From: Alphaproteobacteria bacterium
GTDB lineage: Bacteria > Pseudomonadota > Alphaproteobacteria > Rhizobiales > Beijerinckiaceae
Length of the DNA stretch: 40,551 nucleotides
Direction: 5' to 3'
Assembly: GCA_016869435.1 (NCBI GenBank)
Contig: VGEB01000017.1
Span: forward strand, 1 to 40,551
Made by a program: the position numbers and the translations under genes. The notes below the pieces were generated by a model that was given only the letters and a program-made list of their open reading frames with translations, had not been told where the DNA came from and searched no databases. Below, in pieces: positions 30,553 to 39,427 of the stretch. How positions within the stretch are numbered: the first letter of the stretch is position 1; every line of letters starts with the position of its first letter.

Positions 30553-32131
30553 AGGCGCCGACGAACTCCCGCAGCGCCTGTTGCTGCGCGTCGGCCATAT
30601 GCAGGCCGAGTTTTGAGCGGCGCCAAAGCATGTCGTCGGCGGTTCGCGCCCATTCCTTTTCGCGCAGATAGGCGATCTCCGCCTCCGTCAAGCCGCAACC
30701 AAAATCGCGGCCAAGATCGCTCACGCTCCGCGCATCCTTCAAAATCTCGAAGACGCGCGTTCCATAGGCGCGCGCGAGACGCAACGCCAATGCGTCGCCG
30801 AGAAACGGCTTATCGCGTTTGAGATCGTCGAGAAATTGATCGAAACCTTGCGGCATGTCGCCGCCGGGAAAAACGGCGCTCGCTGTCCAGGCCGGGCCAT
30901 GCACCGGAAGAAAGCGAGCGAGCTGGTCAAGCGCATGCTCGGCGAGCCGCCGCGCCGTGGTGATCTTGCCGCCGAATGTCGACAGCGCCGGCGCCGAATC
31001 CTCGGGCGCGTCGAGATCGAAGGCGTAATCGCGCGTGACCACCGAGGCTTTGAGCGCGCCGTCGTCGTAAAGCGGCCGCAGGCCGGCGTAGCTCCACCTG
31101 ATGTCGTCGCGCGTCGCCGGTTGGCGCAGGAAATGGTTGAGCGACGCGAGCAGATAGTCCGTCTCCGCATCGCTGATCGCCACGGCGCCCGGCGAACCTT
31201 CATAGGAAACGTCGGTCGTGCCGACGAGCGTGAATTCGCGCTCATAGGGAATCGCGAAAACGATGCGACCGTCGGGGTTTTGCAGAATATAGGCGTGGGC
31301 GCCCTCGAAGAGCCTGCGCAGAACGAGATGCGAGCCCTTCACCAGACGCACATGTTTGCGCGAATGGATATGGAGCGCGTCTTCGATCACTTCCGACACC
31401 CAGGGGCCGGCGGCGTTGACGAGCGCCCGCGCCTCGATCGTCTCGCCATCCGTGAGCGTCGCCCGCCAATTATCGCCCTGTCGCGCGGCGTGAACGAGCT
31501 TCGCGCCGACGCTGATCGCCGCGCCGCGCTCGGCCGCGTCGCGCGCGTTCAAGACGACGAAGCGGGAATCATCCACCCAGCAATCGGCGTAAGTGAAGCC
31601 GACGCGGTAGACGTCGCGTAGCGGCGCACCCAGCAAATCACCGGTCAGAGCGCGCTGCGAAAAAGTGGGAACCGGTTTTTCGCGTAAAGCGCGCTCTAAA
31701 CTTTTGGAATCGATCACGTCATCTGCATTTGGGCGATTCCGCCCAAATGCAGCGTGATCTAGCCTCACCATATGCGAGCCTTCGAGGCGTTTGCGGCGCG
31801 CAAGATGGTCGTAAAGGAACAGGCCGAGACGCAGCAGCCAGACCGGCCGCAGGCCCTTCTCATAAGGCAGAACGAATTTTAGCGGCCAGATGACATGCGG
31901 TGCGGCGCCGAGCAGCAATTCGCGCTCGGCGAGCGCCTCATGCACGAGGCGAAATTCATAAAGCTCGAGATAGCGCAGACCGCCGTGGATGAGCTTGGTC
32001 GAGGCGGAGGACGTTCCCTGCGCGAGATCGCCCTGCTCCACGAGCCTGACGGCGAGTCCGCGCCCGGCGGCGTCGCGGGCGATGGCGCAGCCGTTGATCC
32101 CGCCGCCGACGATAAGCAGATCGTAAATCAT
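30551..32131 (-). CDS. glpD: Aerobic glycerol-3-phosphate dehydrogenase with an in-frame repeat insertion
   Basis: A 526-residue FAD enzyme that oxidises glycerol-3-phosphate to dihydroxyacetone phosphate and passes electrons to quinone at the inner membrane. The FAD motif is LLIVGGGINGCAIARDAAGR, followed by GTSSASTKLIHGGLRYLELY. Later motifs are LVNAAGPWVSEVIED, GSHLVLRRLFEGAHAYILQN and VGTTDVSYEGSPGAVAISDA. Residues of about 123-163 do not belong to the family: they are the translation of a palindromic repeat at 31647-31762, which lengthens the protein by about 40 residues between the LYDHLARRK segment and GAPLRDVYRVGFTYADCWV. The gene follows the helicase with 35 bases between and may be its operon partner. 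Whether the enzyme is still active is unknown. Confidence 0.93.
   Translation of the reverse strand: MIYDLLIVGGGINGCAIARDAAGRGLAVRLVEQGDLAQGTSSASTKLIHGGLRYLELYEFRLVHEALAERELLLGAAPHVIWPLKFVLPYEKGLRPVWLLRLGLFLYDHLARRKRLEGSHMVRLDHAAFGRNRPNADDVIDSKSLERALREKPVPTFSQRALTGDLLGAPLRDVYRVGFTYADCWVDDSRFVVLNARDAAERGAAISVGAKLVHAARQGDNWRATLTDGETIEARALVNAAGPWVSEVIEDALHIHSRKHVRLVKGSHLVLRRLFEGAHAYILQNPDGRIVFAIPYEREFTLVGTTDVSYEGSPGAVAISDAETDYLLASLNHFLRQPATRDDIRWSYAGLRPLYDDGALKASVVTRDYAFDLDAPEDSAPALSTFGGKITTARRLAEHALDQLARFLPVHGPAWTASAVFPGGDMPQGFDQFLDDLKRDKPFLGDALALRLARAYGTRVFEILKDARSVSDLGRDFGCGLTEAEIAYLREKEWARTADDMLWRRSKLGLHMADAQQQALREFVGA
31647..31762. repeat. Bipartite palindromic repeat inside glpD
   Basis: Two adjoining palindromes make up the element. 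The first runs from AGAGCGCGCTGCGAAAAAGT to AAAGCGCGCTCT (31647-31697). The second is GATCACGTCATCTGCATTTG with CCCAAATGCAGCGTGATC (31714-31759 approximately), pairing CTGCATTTGGGCG with CGCCCAAATGCAG. This family, with its AAAAGTGGGAACCGGTTTTT core, is widespread between genes of Hyphomicrobiales. Here it lies inside a conserved gene and keeps the frame open. Confidence 0.85.
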
Positions 32132-32166
32132 GGCGTCACTCGATTCGAGACGCCATGACTATAGCG

Positions 32167-33495
32167 CTACGCCTGCGGACGGGCCGCCTGCCGACGATTT
32201 GCGCCGCTGTTGGCGCGCCGCTTCTGGCCGTTCGGCGCGCCTTGGCGCTTGGTCGCGGGACGCTGTCCGTCGCGCCGCGGATGCTGCGCGCCGCTGCGAT
32301 GCGGCGCCGGCGGCTTTGGCCTTTTCGGCGCCTGGCGCATCGGCGCAGCGTCATCGTTCCGCGCTTCCGCGCCGCGCCGGTCGGTGCAGTCGAGCGTCTG
32401 CCGCGTCAGCTTCTCGATCGCGCGCAGCAGCGGCCGCTCGCCATTGTCGCAGAGCGAAATCGCCCGGCCGGTGGCGCCGGCACGCGCGGTGCGGCCGATG
32501 CGATGCACATAGGCTTCGGCGACTTCCGGCAATTCGTAATTGACGACATGGGTCACGCCGTCGACGTCGATGCCGCGCGCGGCGATGTCGGTCGCGACCA
32601 GCACGCGTGTGCGGCCCTTTCGAAAGCCGTCGAGCGCGCGCAGACGCTGGCTCTGGCTCTTGTTGCCGTGGATCGCGTCGGCGCCGACGCCGGCGCTCTC
32701 CAGATGCTGCGCGACGCGATCGGCGCCGCGCTTGGTGCGCGTGAACACGATCGCCCGCGAGATTTCGCGGTCGCTCAGCAATTCCAACAGCAGCTCGCGC
32801 TTGGCGTTGCTGGCGACGAGATACACATGCTGCTCGACGCGCTCGGCGGTGGTCGCCGCCGGCGTCACCGACACTTTCGTCGGCTCATGCAGCATGTCGT
32901 CGGCGAGCGCGGCGATCTCCCGCGGCATGGTCGCCGAGAACAGCAGCGTCTGCCGGCGCTTCGGCAGTTTCGCGACGATCTGGCGGATCGGCACGATGAA
33001 TCCAAGATCGAGCATATGATCGGCTTCGTCGAGCACCAGCGCCTCGGTCGCCGCGAGCTTCAGCCTGCCGCTGCCGATATGGTCGAGGAGCCGGCCTGGC
33101 GTCGCCACCAGCACGTCGAGGCCGCGCGCCAGCATGTCGATTTGTGGACGATGCGACACGCCGCCGACGATCACGCCGACGCTCGGCCGGAAGAACTGGC
33201 CGTAAGCGCGGAAACTGTCGGCGATCTGGGTGGCGAGTTCGCGCGTCGGCGCGAGAATGAGCGCGCGCGCCGTATTGGGCGCCGGGCGGCGCCGATCGGC
33301 GAGCAGCCGCTGCAGGATCGGCAGCGCGAAAGCCGCCGTCTTGCCGGTGCCGGTCTGGGCGACGCCGAGAAGGTCGCGCCCTTGCAGAAGCGCGGGGATT
33401 GCCTGGGCCTGGACCGGCGTCGGAATTTCATAGCCTTCGCGCGCAAGGGCGCGCAGCAGGATCTCGTTGAGGCCGAGATCGGAGAATGTCTTCAC
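32167..33495 (-). CDS. DEAD-box ATP-dependent RNA helicase (RhlE-like)
   Basis: A 442-residue helicase. The order of motifs is complete: Q-motif YEIPTPVQAQAIP, motif I GVAQTGTGKTAAFALPILQR, Ia APTRELATQI, Ib VATPGRLLDHI, II DEAD in LVLDEADHMLDLGF, III SATMP, IV AIVFTRTKRG, V ATDIAARGIDVDGVTHVVNY and VI HRIGRTARAG. The C-terminal 70 residues are Arg/Lys/Pro-rich and disordered, as in RhlE, which works on ribosome assembly or mRNA turnover. The start at 33495 gives the typical MKTFSDLGLNEILLRAL. It reads towards glpD. Confidence 0.93.
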   Translation of the reverse strand: MKTFSDLGLNEILLRALAREGYEIPTPVQAQAIPALLQGRDLLGVAQTGTGKTAAFALPILQRLLADRRRPAPNTARALILAPTRELATQIADSFRAYGQFFRPSVGVIVGGVSHRPQIDMLARGLDVLVATPGRLLDHIGSGRLKLAATEALVLDEADHMLDLGFIVPIRQIVAKLPKRRQTLLFSATMPREIAALADDMLHEPTKVSVTPAATTAERVEQHVYLVASNAKRELLLELLSDREISRAIVFTRTKRGADRVAQHLESAGVGADAIHGNKSQSQRLRALDGFRKGRTRVLVATDIAARGIDVDGVTHVVNYELPEVAEAYVHRIGRTARAGATGRAISLCDNGERPLLRAIEKLTRQTLDCTDRRGAEARNDDAAPMRQAPKRPKPPAPHRSGAQHPRRDGQRPATKRQGAPNGQKRRANSGANRRQAARPQA

Positions 33496-33985
33496 TTAGC
33501 TGTTGCTTTCAGTTGTCGATTCGCGCCCAAAGGACCGCGCGTGAACACGCCGGCTCCGGGCGAAACAGAGATCGGGCCCCGCGTAACGGGCCGTCAATAT
33601 GGGAAAAGGGGGCGCTCGACAGCTCGTCGACGGTCACGTCGACATACGCGGCTGGAGCGCCTCATGCTGCGGCGCAGCGCAGTCTTCATACAGGAGCGCG
33701 GCGGCAGGGTCAATGCGGAGCGCATGCGGGTGCGAATTCGCGTTAACTTCAGCTCGCTTTCAGCCGTCATGCCCGGCCTTGTGCCGGGCATCCACGCCGG
33801 ACAATCGCAAAACGCATGGCGGGGAGCCAGCATGTTCTCACATTTGCGTCGTGTCGTCGCGTGGATGGCCGCGACAAGCGCGGCCATGACGCGGCGAGGT
33901 AGCGCCTGGACTTTCGTCGAAGGCGACAACTCTCGCCCTCTCGCCTATAAGCCGGCGCTCGTACCCGCGAAAGGGATGCGAACCC
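33496..33985. other. Intergenic region between the helicase and mgtC
   Basis: The two flanking genes diverge, so promoters for both should be here. The right half is occupied by a repeat (33764-33893). The short segment just before mgtC carries small inverted repeats, but I recognise no known riboswitch. No coding frame is convincing. Confidence 0.5.
33764..33893. repeat. Interspersed palindromic repeat upstream of mgtC
   Basis: The left end CCGTCATGCCCGGCCTTGTG (continuing CCGGGCATCCACG) and the right end CGCGTGGATGGCCGCGACAA (continuing GCGCGGCCATGACG) form long inverted ends around a diverse centre of about 60 bases. It belongs to the same family as the 81-base copy inside the propeller gene at 22567-22647. 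Confidence 0.75.
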
Positions 33986-34699
33986 ATGAACGCAATCGCA
34001 AATTTCGACGGCGCGGAAATTCTCAACACTTTCGTCTCGCTCGCCGTGGCGATCGTTCTCGGCACCGCGATCGGCGCCGAGCGTCAGTATCGCCAGCGCA
34101 CCGCGGGGCTGCGCACCAACGCGCTGGTCGCGCTCGGCGCCTCGGCCTTCGTCGATCTCGGCATGCGGCTGATGGGCAATCAGGGCGCGACCCAGGTGCT
34201 CGCCTATGTCGCGTCGGGCGTCGGGTTTCTTGGCGCCGGCGTCATCATCAAGGAAGGCATGAATATTCGCGGGCTTAACACTGCGGCGACCATTTGGTGC
34301 TCGGCGGTGATGGGAGCCTTCGCCGGCGCCGACCGGCCGGCGGAAGCGGTCCTGCTCACGGCGTTCATTCTCGCGGGCAACACCTTCCTGCGGCCGCTCG
34401 TTCATTGGATCGAGCGCGCGCCGATCGACGAGAGCGCGACGGAAGCCGTCTATGAGGTCCGCGTCGCCGGCAGCGAAGCGCGGCGCGACTCCATTCGCGA
34501 CCAGATGATCGAAAGGCTGGAGGCCGCCGCCTATCCCATTCAGGACATCGCCGAACATGAGCGCGAAGACGACGTCGAAATCATCGCGACGCTGGCGACG
34601 TCGAGCGTGACCAGCGAACAGCTCGACGCGGTCGTTGAGTCCCTCGCCGCGCTCGACGGCGTCTCGCATGCGACATGGTCTTCGCACACGAGCGATTGA
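33986..34699 (+). CDS. MgtC/SapB family membrane protein
   Basis: A 237-residue protein. The N-terminal MgtC domain has four to five membrane segments with the typical sequences FVSLAVAIVLGTAIGAERQY, GLRTNALVALGASAFVDLGM, VASGVGFLGAGVIIKEGMNI and RGLNTAATIWCSAVMGAFAG. The soluble C-terminal domain of about 85 residues is ACT-like. MgtC proteins modulate ATP synthase or magnesium homeostasis in pathogens; many environmental bacteria have SapB-type homologues of unclear role. The start ATG 33986 is preceded by GGGATGCGAACCC, which is not a strong Shine-Dalgarno. It marks the end of the ordinary GC-rich section before the accessory region. Confidence 0.9.
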   Translation: MNAIANFDGAEILNTFVSLAVAIVLGTAIGAERQYRQRTAGLRTNALVALGASAFVDLGMRLMGNQGATQVLAYVASGVGFLGAGVIIKEGMNIRGLNTAATIWCSAVMGAFAGADRPAEAVLLTAFILAGNTFLRPLVHWIERAPIDESATEAVYEVRVAGSEARRDSIRDQMIERLEAAAYPIQDIAEHEREDDVEIIATLATSSVTSEQLDAVVESLAALDGVSHATWSSHTSD

Positions 34700-35001
34700 G
34701 GGGGCGGGGCGGGAAGGAAGTGACGCCGAGTCTTGATTGGCGATTTCAGCTTATAACCCTGAGTGATCCTTCACAAGGCGCGCATTGCGCCTTACCGCGC
34801 CATTGCCAAAATGTCGGCGCGAACTTCAGTGCGCGTCGGTTTTATCATTGGGAAAAAAGCAGGAGCGCTCCATCGTGAGCGGGCGAGCACGCAAGGCTCC
34901 AACTTTACGAAAACCCCGATTTAGAAGTAATTTGAACCTCAGCCGCCCCGAAAGAGTTGAACATCCGATATTAGTCACTGGCGTCGAGACCGGAGGGAAT
35001 C
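34700..35001. other. Intergenic region at the border of the accessory segment
   Basis: GC content drops here relative to the left side. I see no tRNA gene or direct repeat that would mark an integration site. A GGAGGG ribosome-binding site at about 34992 precedes the GTG of the next gene. No other feature is supported. Confidence 0.4.
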
Positions 35002-36600
35002 GTGCCGACGATCGTTCCAATTCACGGAACCTTCGCTGCCGGACCAGAAGAAGGTGACCAGTGGTGGCAGCGAGGATCACCATTCGAACGTCACTTTCGG
35101 GAATGCATCGAGGCCAATGAGGGTGACCTCTCGTTTCAGCCCCTGCATTGGAATGGCAAGAACAGCGAAGACTCTAGACGAAAGGCTGCGGCAAACCTGC
35201 TGAAGCAGTGCGAGGCGCTTGAGAACAGGGGTGAAAAATATGTTCTGATAGGTCATTCTCACGGGGGCTCCATTATAAGCAACGCGTTGCTGCTGGCGAG
35301 CAAGGCGAAGTTACCGTTGCCCAACTTGATGCAAGCAATCACGGTGGGGACCCCCTTTATCCACCTCGCCAAACGCAGCGCCTTATTGAACATCTTCGTT
35401 CCCGTTCTGCTCATCGTTGTGTTTCTTGCCGCGCTCGGAGCAGTTGTCTCCTCCGCGACTACCTCCGGAGGCTTTCTCAACCGCCAGCTCGCAGCCCTCG
35501 ATCCCGCCTTCAATCATGAACGCTCATCGCAGTGCGCGCTTGGTGATTCCCCCGCTCCACCTTCTGCTCGGCTAGCGATAGACGGAAGGAAGCCATTTCC
35601 CGAAACGCATGGGTTAGTCCCACTGACGCGCTCTGACCTATTCTCGCTTCCCAGTGCATTCGAGATCATCGAAAATACTTACAAGGGCATCGTTGGCTTT
35701 GCGGTCTTGTTCATTATCAAGCTCTTTCTTGACGAACGCGCTAAGGCGGACAGTGCGATCAGCCGGACCAATATACACAGGGCAAGGAACCAGTATGCGT
35801 CACGGTGGTTAGGGATTGCGCATGCGCACGATGAGGCCATTGGAGGCCTGTCGCGTGCGATCACGCTAGGTCAAGACTTGCTAATGCCAAAGATTAATAT
35901 ACAAATTTGGGCCATTTTCACGCTGTTACAGGCCGCGCTATTCATTGTTTTCTTCCTCTTTTGGGTGGTGTTGTTCTCAGCGGCTAAACAAATCCAACCT
36001 TTTTCTCCCAACATCCTTTCGAACGTCCTGAGGGCGATAACTGAATCGCCAGGACCGAAAATCGGACTTGCCGTCGCGATTGTCTTTGCCGGATGCTTAA
36101 CGGTCGTATGCATTTCCAAGAGATTAAGCGAGGCATCTGTTGGCGCCCTTCTCAGTGAGTTCTCGCAGCGCCTCTTTCTCCGTTTGGACTTCCCCGGGCA
36201 AAGCGCCACCAAAATTTCGGATAGGCCGATGTGGTCGGAGCAGCCGCCCGTGGGCCTGCCCGTTGGCCTCGCCGAACAATTGACCGTTTTTGATGAGTCT
36301 CAGTCACTGGCATTCGTTGAGACATTGCGTCGCGAACTCTACTCGGCCTTGGAGTCGAAGAACGCAGAGGCTCTTCCGAATTTCTCCGAGTTGATGGCCG
36401 CCTTTGAGCTTACGCATACGGCCTATTTCAACTCCCCCCTTTTTAGAAAGCTGATATTCGCTGCTCTGATCGAACAGCCGGCTTTGCGAGCTACGTCCGT
36501 CTTTTCAACTGACCCGGATTTCGGCTGGCTGAGGGAATGGTTGAGAAAATACCGAACACAAGCGAGTAAAGACGCAAGCGTTTCGGCGTCCGCAATGTAG
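35002..36600 (+). CDS. Membrane-anchored alpha/beta-hydrolase-like protein
   Basis: A 532-residue protein starting at GTG 35002 with GGAGGG six bases upstream. The N-terminal 120 residues look like an alpha/beta hydrolase: TIVPIHGTFAAGPEEGDQWW, then the nucleophile elbow YVLIGHSHGGSIISNALLLA with Ser86, and ITVGTPF, where lipases carry a similar VTLGTP. The fold is then interrupted by four hydrophobic segments near 127-148, 226-242, 305-328 and 352-370, with soluble parts between and a C-terminal soluble domain of about 150 residues. I do not see the acid and histidine of the triad with certainty. GC content and codon use differ from the core genes, suggesting transfer. Lipase-like membrane effectors of this kind occur in accessory islands; a defence or toxin role is only a guess. 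Confidence 0.75.
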   Translation: MPTIVPIHGTFAAGPEEGDQWWQRGSPFERHFRECIEANEGDLSFQPLHWNGKNSEDSRRKAAANLLKQCEALENRGEKYVLIGHSHGGSIISNALLLASKAKLPLPNLMQAITVGTPFIHLAKRSALLNIFVPVLLIVVFLAALGAVVSSATTSGGFLNRQLAALDPAFNHERSSQCALGDSPAPPSARLAIDGRKPFPETHGLVPLTRSDLFSLPSAFEIIENTYKGIVGFAVLFIIKLFLDERAKADSAISRTNIHRARNQYASRWLGIAHAHDEAIGGLSRAITLGQDLLMPKINIQIWAIFTLLQAALFIVFFLFWVVLFSAAKQIQPFSPNILSNVLRAITESPGPKIGLAVAIVFAGCLTVVCISKRLSEASVGALLSEFSQRLFLRLDFPGQSATKISDRPMWSEQPPVGLPVGLAEQLTVFDESQSLAFVETLRRELYSALESKNAEALPNFSELMAAFELTHTAYFNSPLFRKLIFAALIEQPALRATSVFSTDPDFGWLREWLRKYRTQASKDASVSASAM

Positions 36601-36795
36601 CATGGGCGATCGCCGCCCAGGCGCCTAGCAATGTCCGCATCCGGCGCGTAGCGGAAATCTAATCGAGCCATTTCTGTCGCCCCACCTTGCTCTTGACTCT
36701 TTTCCCGCTTAGCGTTTCCGCACGAGTGCCGGTCGATTCGTCGAGTCAGCTGTCGCGGACGCTGTGGAAAGTTCGCGCTTTCGAGGGATCAGAAC

Positions 36796-37869
36796 ATGGA
36801 TCGGGATACGCTCGGCGACATCGCCGAGTCCGCCCCTTTGGCGGGCGAAAGCGCCGATGATCGCAGCCCCGCCGCTTCCGTCGCCGGCAAGAATTCCATC
36901 AGCGTTCCGGCGCAGCTCGTCACCCAGGGCAAGCACCGCTTTTATGCGCTGGTGTTGCCGAGCGGGCTGCTCGCCGAGACCTGCGTCGTCGAGCCGCGGG
37001 TCGAAAATCCGATCGAGGGCTTCCAGCGCCTGCTCGACGAAAAGCGCGCAAAATCCATCGCCAAATATATCGACGCCGGCTTCGGCACGGTGCCGGGCGC
37101 CGTGGTGCTCTCCGCCCAGTCCCGCGCCCATATGCATTATGACCGCGCCGCGGGAACGCTGACCTTCCGGCAGGACCCCCGCGCCTTTCTCATCATCGAC
37201 GGGCAGCATCGTGTCTTCGGCTTCAAGCTGGCGAAAGGCGCGGTCGACGTCCCCGTGGTGATCTACAACAGGCTGAGACGCTCGGAAGAATGCCGCCTGT
37301 TCATGGACATCAACACCAAGCAGCGGCCGGTGCCCAACGAACTCCTGCTCGACATCCGCCGCCTTTCCGAAGTCGAGACGCAAGCCGACGCGCTGCTGCA
37401 CGACGTTTTCGATCTCTTTCACACGCGGGGCGACAGCGCCCTCAAGGGCCTGCTCAGTCCGGCGGAGCGGCGCAAGGGCGCGATTTCGCGTGTCACCTTC
37501 AACGCCGCGCTGCGCTCGATCAAGGGCGCCTTCGACGACGCCCGCGCCGAGGAAGTCTACGCCGTCCTCAACGCCTATCTGCGCGCCTGCCGGCATGGTC
37601 TCGGCCTGCACAACGCCGACGAGCAGATCGCGCATCCGGCGCTGTTCAAGGCGCTGGCGCTGCTCTTTACCAATGTCGCGGAGCGGGTGGCCGACCGCCA
37701 TGGCGGAAAATACACGGTGGCGAATTTCGAGGACGTGCTCATTCCCTTCTTCAAGCGCCTGAAGAAATCCGATCTGCCGCGCGCCGGCATGAGCCATGTC
37801 GCGCTGCATGAGCATTACAGCAAGGCGCTAAGCGCCGGCTTCCTGATCAAACAATGGCTCTTCTCCTGA
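36796..37869 (+). CDS. DGQHR-domain protein, DndB-like
   Basis: A 357-residue protein with the family's key motif FLIIDGQHRVFGF (Asp135-Arg139), preceded by QRLLDEKRAKSIAKYIDAGF and followed by ECRLFMDINTKQRPVPNELL. These three blocks define the DGQHR family, which includes DndB, the regulator of DNA phosphorothioation, and proteins of other DNA-modification or defence islands. The fold is ParB/sulfiredoxin-like and may bind nucleotides. No dndA, C, D, E or restriction genes are visible nearby, so this is an orphan. ATG 36796 is used; the following glycosyltransferase remnant overlaps its 3' end by 42 bases on the other strand. Codon use is GC-rich and similar to core genes. Confidence 0.85.
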   Translation: MDRDTLGDIAESAPLAGESADDRSPAASVAGKNSISVPAQLVTQGKHRFYALVLPSGLLAETCVVEPRVENPIEGFQRLLDEKRAKSIAKYIDAGFGTVPGAVVLSAQSRAHMHYDRAAGTLTFRQDPRAFLIIDGQHRVFGFKLAKGAVDVPVVIYNRLRRSEECRLFMDINTKQRPVPNELLLDIRRLSEVETQADALLHDVFDLFHTRGDSALKGLLSPAERRKGAISRVTFNAALRSIKGAFDDARAEEVYAVLNAYLRACRHGLGLHNADEQIAHPALFKALALLFTNVAERVADRHGGKYTVANFEDVLIPFFKRLKKSDLPRAGMSHVALHEHYSKALSAGFLIKQWLFS

Positions 37870-38940
37870 GCTGAACGGATCGACGCTCATGTCCGCGTCG
37901 AGGACGCCGCGCATGGTGAGACCATGCTCGGTCTTTTCCCAATGGAAAGGTCGCCGCCAGAGTTCATAGACGGCGCGCCAGGCGGCGACGCTCAGCATCG
38001 TCAGCCACAGCGGCAGATAGATCAGCGACGGGCGAAACCGCGTCAGGTTCCGACGGCGCATGCCGACAGCGAGCGGGAGAACGAGGGCGGCCGCGCCGGC
38101 GATCGCCAGAAAGCACCATAGCGCGCTCAGGGCGATCTCGAGCGGCGAAACCGGCGTCAGCAGCGCGCCGAACATCGCGTCATGCGCCATCCGCGCCGCC
38201 AGAAACGGACCGAGCAAGGGCCCAAACAACGCGCCGGCGAACATCGCGAGCACGGCGATGGCGCGACGGGCTCCAAGATCGACGAAAAGCCGCACCGGCC
38301 GGCGGCAATGCACGACGAAGGTTTGCATCCAGCCCTTAAACCAGCGGGTGCGTTGTTTCACCAACGCCCCGAACGTCGCCGGCGCCTCTTCGAAGGTTTG
38401 CGAAGCGAAGGTTTGCACCTCGAAGCCCGCGCGCGCCAGACGCAGGCCGAGATCGGCGTCTTCGGTGACGTTGAACGCGTCCCAGAAGCCGATCTCGCGC
38501 AGCGCCTCGATGCGGAAATGATTGGACGTGCCGCCGAGAAATAGCGGCATGCCCATCAGGGCCAGTCCCCTGTTGTGAACATCGAAGAGAGCGGCATATT
38601 CGAGAGCGAACATCGCCGTCATCCAGTTGAGTTCGCCATTGTCGATGGCGAGGCTCGCCTGCAGACAGGCGACGTTTGCCGGCAGTTTCGCAAAGAATGT
38701 CGCGGCGCGTCGCAACTGCCGCGGCTCGGGCAGGTCTTCTGCGTCAAACACGGCGACGAGCGCGCCGCGGGCAAGCGGCATGGCGACGTTTAGCGCGCGC
38801 GGCTTGGTGCGCGGAACGCCCTCGGGCGCGACGACGATCTCATGCGGCGCGCGGGGCGGATGCGCCCGCAACGCGGCCGCTGTCGCTTCGTCGTCGGCTT
38901 CGATGACGAATTTCACGTCGAGCTTCGCTCTTGGATAGTC
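37828..38940 (-). pseudogene. Family 2 glycosyltransferase lacking its N-terminus
   Basis: The frame encodes the rear part of a processive-type GT2 enzyme. It begins abruptly at DYPRAKLDVKFVIEADDEAT, which in full proteins is the segment after the first strand and helix of the GT-A fold. Then come the metal-binding DAEDLPEP, LGGTSNHFRIEALREIGFWD, TEDADLGLRLARAGFEVQTF and the QRTRWFKGWMQT (Q/RxxRW) motif, followed by membrane helices and the tail. All catalytic blocks after the start are present, but the nucleotide-binding N-terminus and any upstream domain are gone. Upstream of 38940 the frame loses similarity and meets a TAG near 38972. A GTG at 38916 could start a shortened protein of 362 residues. 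I judge it to be truncated by the event that brought in the material to its right. Confidence 0.75.
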
Positions 38941-38998
38941 CGGTATTATGGCGCAAACGCCACAAGCGATCTAGCCGATAACGCCTTATTTTCTCGGC

Positions 38999-39427
38999 AT
39001 GGCCGAGATTCGCACAGTCACCACGCTGCGCCGAAAGCGCGACGAAATCATCACCGTCATCAAGCTCTATGAGCGCCAGCTAGAACAAGCCCGCGCAGAC
39101 CTCGCGCACGTCAATGCCGCGATGCGCCTATTCGACGCCGGCGCCGACGTGAGGCCCTACGTCGATATTCACCGTGTCTTTAAGCGGGCAGAGAAAATCG
39201 AACTGTGCCGGGAAGCGCTCACCGCCGGCCCGATGACGACGAAAGAAGTCGCGCTGTTTTTGATGTGCCGGAAGGGCCTCGATACGGGCGACAAGGTTCT
39301 GGCGAAAGCCGTCGCCAACAATCTCATTCATTCGCTGCGGATGCAGGCCGCGCGCGGGCGCATCGTCATGGACGGGAAGCGGAAGGGCGTTTGCGTTTGG
39401 CGTATTGGCGCTAAATATCAAGTTTAA
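38999..39427 (+). CDS. Hypothetical protein with N-terminal coiled coil
   Basis: A 142-residue basic protein. Residues 8-45 form a probable coiled coil (RRKRDEIITVIKLYERQLEQ then ARADLAHVNAAMRLF). The C-terminal part (AEKIELCREALTAGPMTTKE, then VALFLMCRKGLDTGDKVLAK) looks like a winged-helix or small helical DNA-associated domain. Similar short proteins appear beside transposons and plasmid genes in Hyphomicrobiales, but I cannot name the family. The start ATG 38999 lies just beyond the broken end of the glycosyltransferase. Its end overlaps the DUF2513 gene on the opposite strand by 17 bases. Confidence 0.65.
   Translation: MAEIRTVTTLRRKRDEIITVIKLYERQLEQARADLAHVNAAMRLFDAGADVRPYVDIHRVFKRAEKIELCREALTAGPMTTKEVALFLMCRKGLDTGDKVLAKAVANNLIHSLRMQAARGRIVMDGKRKGVCVWRIGAKYQV

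Noticed and set aside
33894-33985. Possible magnesium riboswitch before mgtC
   Set aside because: Only small inverted repeats are visible and no known riboswitch core could be recognised.
32155-34278. 707-codon plus-strand frame opposite the helicase gene and running into mgtC
   Set aside because: Arg/Ala-rich antisense shadow that also crosses an interspersed repeat.
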